Source: SIG78 sp045635745 (GTDB lineage: Bacteria; Verrucomicrobiota; Lentisphaeria; Victivallales; Victivallaceae). From it: a stretch of DNA of 64,000 bases. Positions 61,981 to 64,000 of the stretch are shown here, in pieces. The stretch spans positions 142,457 to 206,456 of the forward strand of contig JAZTWG010000042.1 of assembly GCA_045635745.1 (NCBI GenBank), in the 5' to 3' direction. Below the pieces are notes generated by a model. It saw only the letters and a program-made list of their open reading frames with translations, had not been told where the DNA came from and made no database searches. A program made the translations under genes and the position numbers. Within the stretch, counting starts at the first letter, position 1. Each line of letters opens with the position of its first letter.

Positions 61981-62751
61981 TCAATCCTCCTTTTTTATAT
62001 CGTAAAATCTTTTTACCCAATCAATATTATCATCTGTAACACTTTCAACCATTTTACGGGTGTTTACAGCACCATCGGCAGATACCACATTACCGATCTT
62101 ACCGTTTTTATGCGCGTTATTCATCGCTTTGTAACCATCTTTATAATCACGGCTGCACGAGGGCTTTATAAAGAAATTATGTCCCGAAACAAAGTTCATT
62201 TCAGAAAAGACACCGGTATCAGAGGGGGCTTCGATTTCTCCGATAACATGTCCGTGTTCGCCTCCATAATTTGGCCCCGGACTGCACAACTGCCCATTGT
62301 AAGCATAATTGGAACCCATCAGATCAGTATCTTTATTGTTAGCATTTTCCACTTGCGGAATAGCCGGACAGCTCATAGCATTTACAACTTCGTCCATATA
62401 CCAGACGATTTGGGTGTGCCAGAAATAATTGCGAAACGTTGTTTTGTAATTGAAAAATCCGCGGCTCCAGTATGATGGACCCTGAATGGTGCTGTTGCCT
62501 TTGGCGTTACTGCTTTTATAGCCGGAACTGTTCGGCACATACTCATTATTTTCCTGAATATACTGACAAAACGCCAGCCCCAGCTGTTTCATATTTCCAA
62601 TACAGGCAGTCATTTTTGCTGATTCGCGGGCGGATGATAATGCCGGCAGCAACATAGCAGCCAATACAGCAATTATTGCTATGACTGTCAACAACTCTAT
62701 AAGAGTGAAATTGCGGCGAGCAACTCCTGTTGTTACCCGATCATATTCCAT
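61981..62751 (-). CDS. pseudopilin-like secreted protein with prepilin N-terminal methylation motif
   Basis: Protein of 256 residues. RRNFTLIELLTVIAIIAVLA is a type IV prepilin/GspG-type signal (cleavage before Phe; Glu at +5; hydrophobic helix), followed by LLPALSSARESAKMTACIGNMKQLGLAFCQYIQEN, the standard helix of Lentisphaerae/Planctomycetes 'DUF1559-like' pseudopilins. The C-terminal part contains NNAHKNGKIGNVVSADGAVNTRK, resembling the H-x9-DG motif. Such proteins are numerous in Victivallales genomes and may be major or minor pilins or surface proteins. The ATG at 62751 is chosen; the prepilin motif is 13 residues in. Confidence 0.85.
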   Translation of the reverse strand: MEYDRVTTGVARRNFTLIELLTVIAIIAVLAAMLLPALSSARESAKMTACIGNMKQLGLAFCQYIQENNEYVPNSSGYKSSNAKGNSTIQGPSYWSRGFFNYKTTFRNYFWHTQIVWYMDEVVNAMSCPAIPQVENANNKDTDLMGSNYAYNGQLCSPGPNYGGEHGHVIGEIEAPSDTGVFSEMNFVSGHNFFIKPSCSRDYKDGYKAMNNAHKNGKIGNVVSADGAVNTRKMVESVTDDNIDWVKRFYDIKKED

Positions 62752-62862
62752 CAAATATCATCACTTTTATTTTTTAATCGTTTTAAGCCGCGATATTCGT
62801 TTATCTGTAAAAACACAATTCCTGCTGCTTTATATTTTTTTATCCATCCCCTGGCTGGAATT

Positions 62863-63801
62863 TTATTTTACTTGCAGCAAACCATTATCCGATATTGAAA
62901 CTTCACGCTCAAAATCAATCAGGTAATTATTCTCCTGGTGCCCATATGGCAAATCATAATATACCGGGCACGTTACCTTGGCAGCAAACTCCCGGATGAT
63001 TTTATCTATTGCGCTTTTTTTACCTTTGACATTACCGAAAACCACGCCGGAACATTTATCAAAACAGCCGCTTTTCCGCAAAAGCTCCAATTCGTTGGCT
63101 GCCAACTTCTGCGGATTGTTTGGCGTTTCCAGAAAAACTATTCTGCCTGCGGTCGATGGAGCATTGCCGGAGCAGAACGCCCGCTGATACAATGTAAGGT
63201 GACCGCCCGCCGGATAACCGCTGCACGCTTTGCCGCGGAGAACTTTAAGCTGAATTGCGTTTTGCTTACGGCCGGATATTGCGCGTGAAAACCATGCAAT
63301 GGATTCAGCATCGCACTTGAGCATCTGGCTAAGCGATGGGCCGGAAAAAACATGTCCGACGTTATTCTTCTGCATCACACTCTGAAGTGAAGTTATATCG
63401 CTGAAGCCAATCACCGGAATTTTCCGGGTACGGAGTTTTTCCCAATCCAATAACTTTGCAACTTCCATTGAGCCTCTACCGCCGCGCACGCACCAGATTG
63501 CATCAACATCGCTATCAAGATATGCCCGAAGAAAATCTGCTGCCCGCAATTCTGCACTTACCAGTTTACCGGTATTTTCATTTTTCCGGGCATTAGGCAT
63601 AACTTTCACCTTATATCCTGCCTCCGCAAGCAGTTTTAATGCTTTATCCACCTGGGCGGTTTTTGCGGGCATACCGGGAGCGCAAATGGCAATTGTTTTC
63701 ATCTCGCCGAAAAGACCTTTCCATTCAGGAGCTGACTTTTCAGCGCCCATGCATGCCATTACCGGCAAAAATAACAGAATAAAAATTTTTTTCATAAACA
63801 T
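62863..63801 (-). CDS. peptidase S66 / LD-carboxypeptidase-like secreted protein
   Basis: Protein of 312 residues (310 if the second ATG at 63795 is used). A signal peptide (KKIFILLFLPVMACMGAE) with a poor lipobox (VMAC) indicates export. The S66 nucleophile motif IPVIGFSDITSL, CVRGGRGS before it, PAGGHLTLYQ, VFLETPNNP (Glu) and LPYGHQENNYLIDFE (His) match murein tetrapeptide LD-carboxypeptidases such as LdcA, which cut the terminal D-Ala of peptidoglycan. The usual HGP after the Ser motif is SGP. Unlike cytoplasmic LdcA it appears secreted. Confidence 0.75.
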   Translation of the reverse strand: MFMKKIFILLFLPVMACMGAEKSAPEWKGLFGEMKTIAICAPGMPAKTAQVDKALKLLAEAGYKVKVMPNARKNENTGKLVSAELRAADFLRAYLDSDVDAIWCVRGGRGSMEVAKLLDWEKLRTRKIPVIGFSDITSLQSVMQKNNVGHVFSGPSLSQMLKCDAESIAWFSRAISGRKQNAIQLKVLRGKACSGYPAGGHLTLYQRAFCSGNAPSTAGRIVFLETPNNPQKLAANELELLRKSGCFDKCSGVVFGNVKGKKSAIDKIIREFAAKVTCPVYYDLPYGHQENNYLIDFEREVSISDNGLLQVK

Positions 63802-63820
63802 TTACATCCCAATAGTTTTC

Positions 63821-64000
63821 TTACTTAACGCTCGATTGCAGATCTTTGAAGTTTTCCTTAAAGGCATCATTCAATATCTTGGCAACATCAGTTTTTACTG
63901 TATGTTTGGTGCTGGTCCGCAACAGTACGCGCGCTTTTTCCACCGCAGCTCCATGGCGATCGTAAAGACGTTTTTCCAATGCGGCAAGTTTATCTGCCGG
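63821..64000 (-). CDS. C-terminal part of an unidentified gene (continues past the window)
   Basis: The minus-strand frame is open from the window edge to a TAA stop at 63823-63821, giving 59 residues: starts PADKLAALEKRLYDRH and ends ENFKDLQSSVK. The segment is helical and charged, and it sits 19 bases upstream of the LD-carboxypeptidase start codon in the same direction, so both are probably in one operon. The protein family cannot be named from this fragment. Confidence 0.6.
   Translation of the reverse strand, partial: PADKLAALEKRLYDRHGAAVEKARVLLRTSTKHTVKTDVAKILNDAFKENFKDLQSSVK

Noticed and set aside
1..64000. tRNA or rRNA genes, CRISPR arrays, insertion sequences, prophage or attachment sites
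   Set aside because: The non-coding gaps were read for cloverleaf, repeat-spacer and terminal inverted-repeat patterns, and none was found; no transposase or integrase is encoded.

Overview
The window reads as about 64 kb of chromosome from an anaerobic, diderm (Gram-negative type) bacterium, most likely a Lentisphaerae/Victivallales-type member of the PVC superphylum. This is inferred from gene content: Kdo transferase WaaA and TolC-type and LolA/TolB-like envelope proteins; a pseudopilin-like secreted protein of the kind abundant in Lentisphaerae; NAD-linked dihydroorotate dehydrogenase (PyrD/PyrK); and many oxygen-sensitive Fe-S and radical-SAM proteins. No rRNA, tRNA, CRISPR array, prophage or insertion sequence was seen. 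Coding density is high and most genes lie on the minus strand in long, tightly packed operons.

Layout. Bases 1-3483 (+): the end of an aminotransferase gene, then a 4Fe-4S protein / IclR regulator / U32 peptidase-like operon with two matching palindromes upstream of it. 3486-9491: a minus-strand tatA-tatC-nuclease unit diverging from a Tat-signal DUF362 protein, a NapH/NapG-like polyferredoxin fusion and an M29 aminopeptidase. 9569-21895 (-): PfkB kinase, lipoprotein-lexA-ankyrin unit, aminotransferase, hrpB, waaA, a Cdc123-like protein, peptide deformylase and a TolC-like lipoprotein. 22172-23446 (+): a GMP synthase that has lost the catalytic half of its glutaminase domain. 23548-28705 (-): phosphatase, an RpiB-GlyA fusion, serS, nadD, rsfS. 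28827-42905: trmB (+), then a long minus-strand run including pyrK/pyrD, lon, folC, a TolB-like protein, paaK and a tRNA nucleotidyltransferase gene. 55661-59105 (+): acetyltransferase, serA, MFS transporter. 59373-64000: PocR/AraC regulator, then secreted minus-strand proteins (deacetylase-like, pseudopilin-like, LD-carboxypeptidase-like) and a partial gene.

The outstanding locus is 43252-55547 (-). A TM1266-type ACT protein gene is followed by a leader with a terminator hairpin and then by eleven nearly contiguous genes: a HydE-type radical-SAM protein; two complete but divergent nitrogenase-like modules, each an Fe protein plus a long and a short component-1-like subunit; and HypF, HypC, HypD and HypE. 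The genes mostly overlap or abut, so they are probably translated as one unit. The combination joins a nitrogenase-like electron-transfer machine with the proteins that build Fe(CN)2CO for [NiFe]-hydrogenases and with one maturase normally used for [FeFe]-hydrogenases. HypA, HypB, HydF, HydG, NifB and all hydrogenase structural genes are absent from the window. I know of no characterised system with this composition; the function is unknown, and the best inference is a novel metallocofactor enzyme together with its maturation apparatus.

A second cross-cutting observation is a shared promoter pattern, TTGCAA-N11/12-TTGTGN-TAWWNT, upstream of tatA, the TolC-like gene, serA and the acetyltransferase gene.
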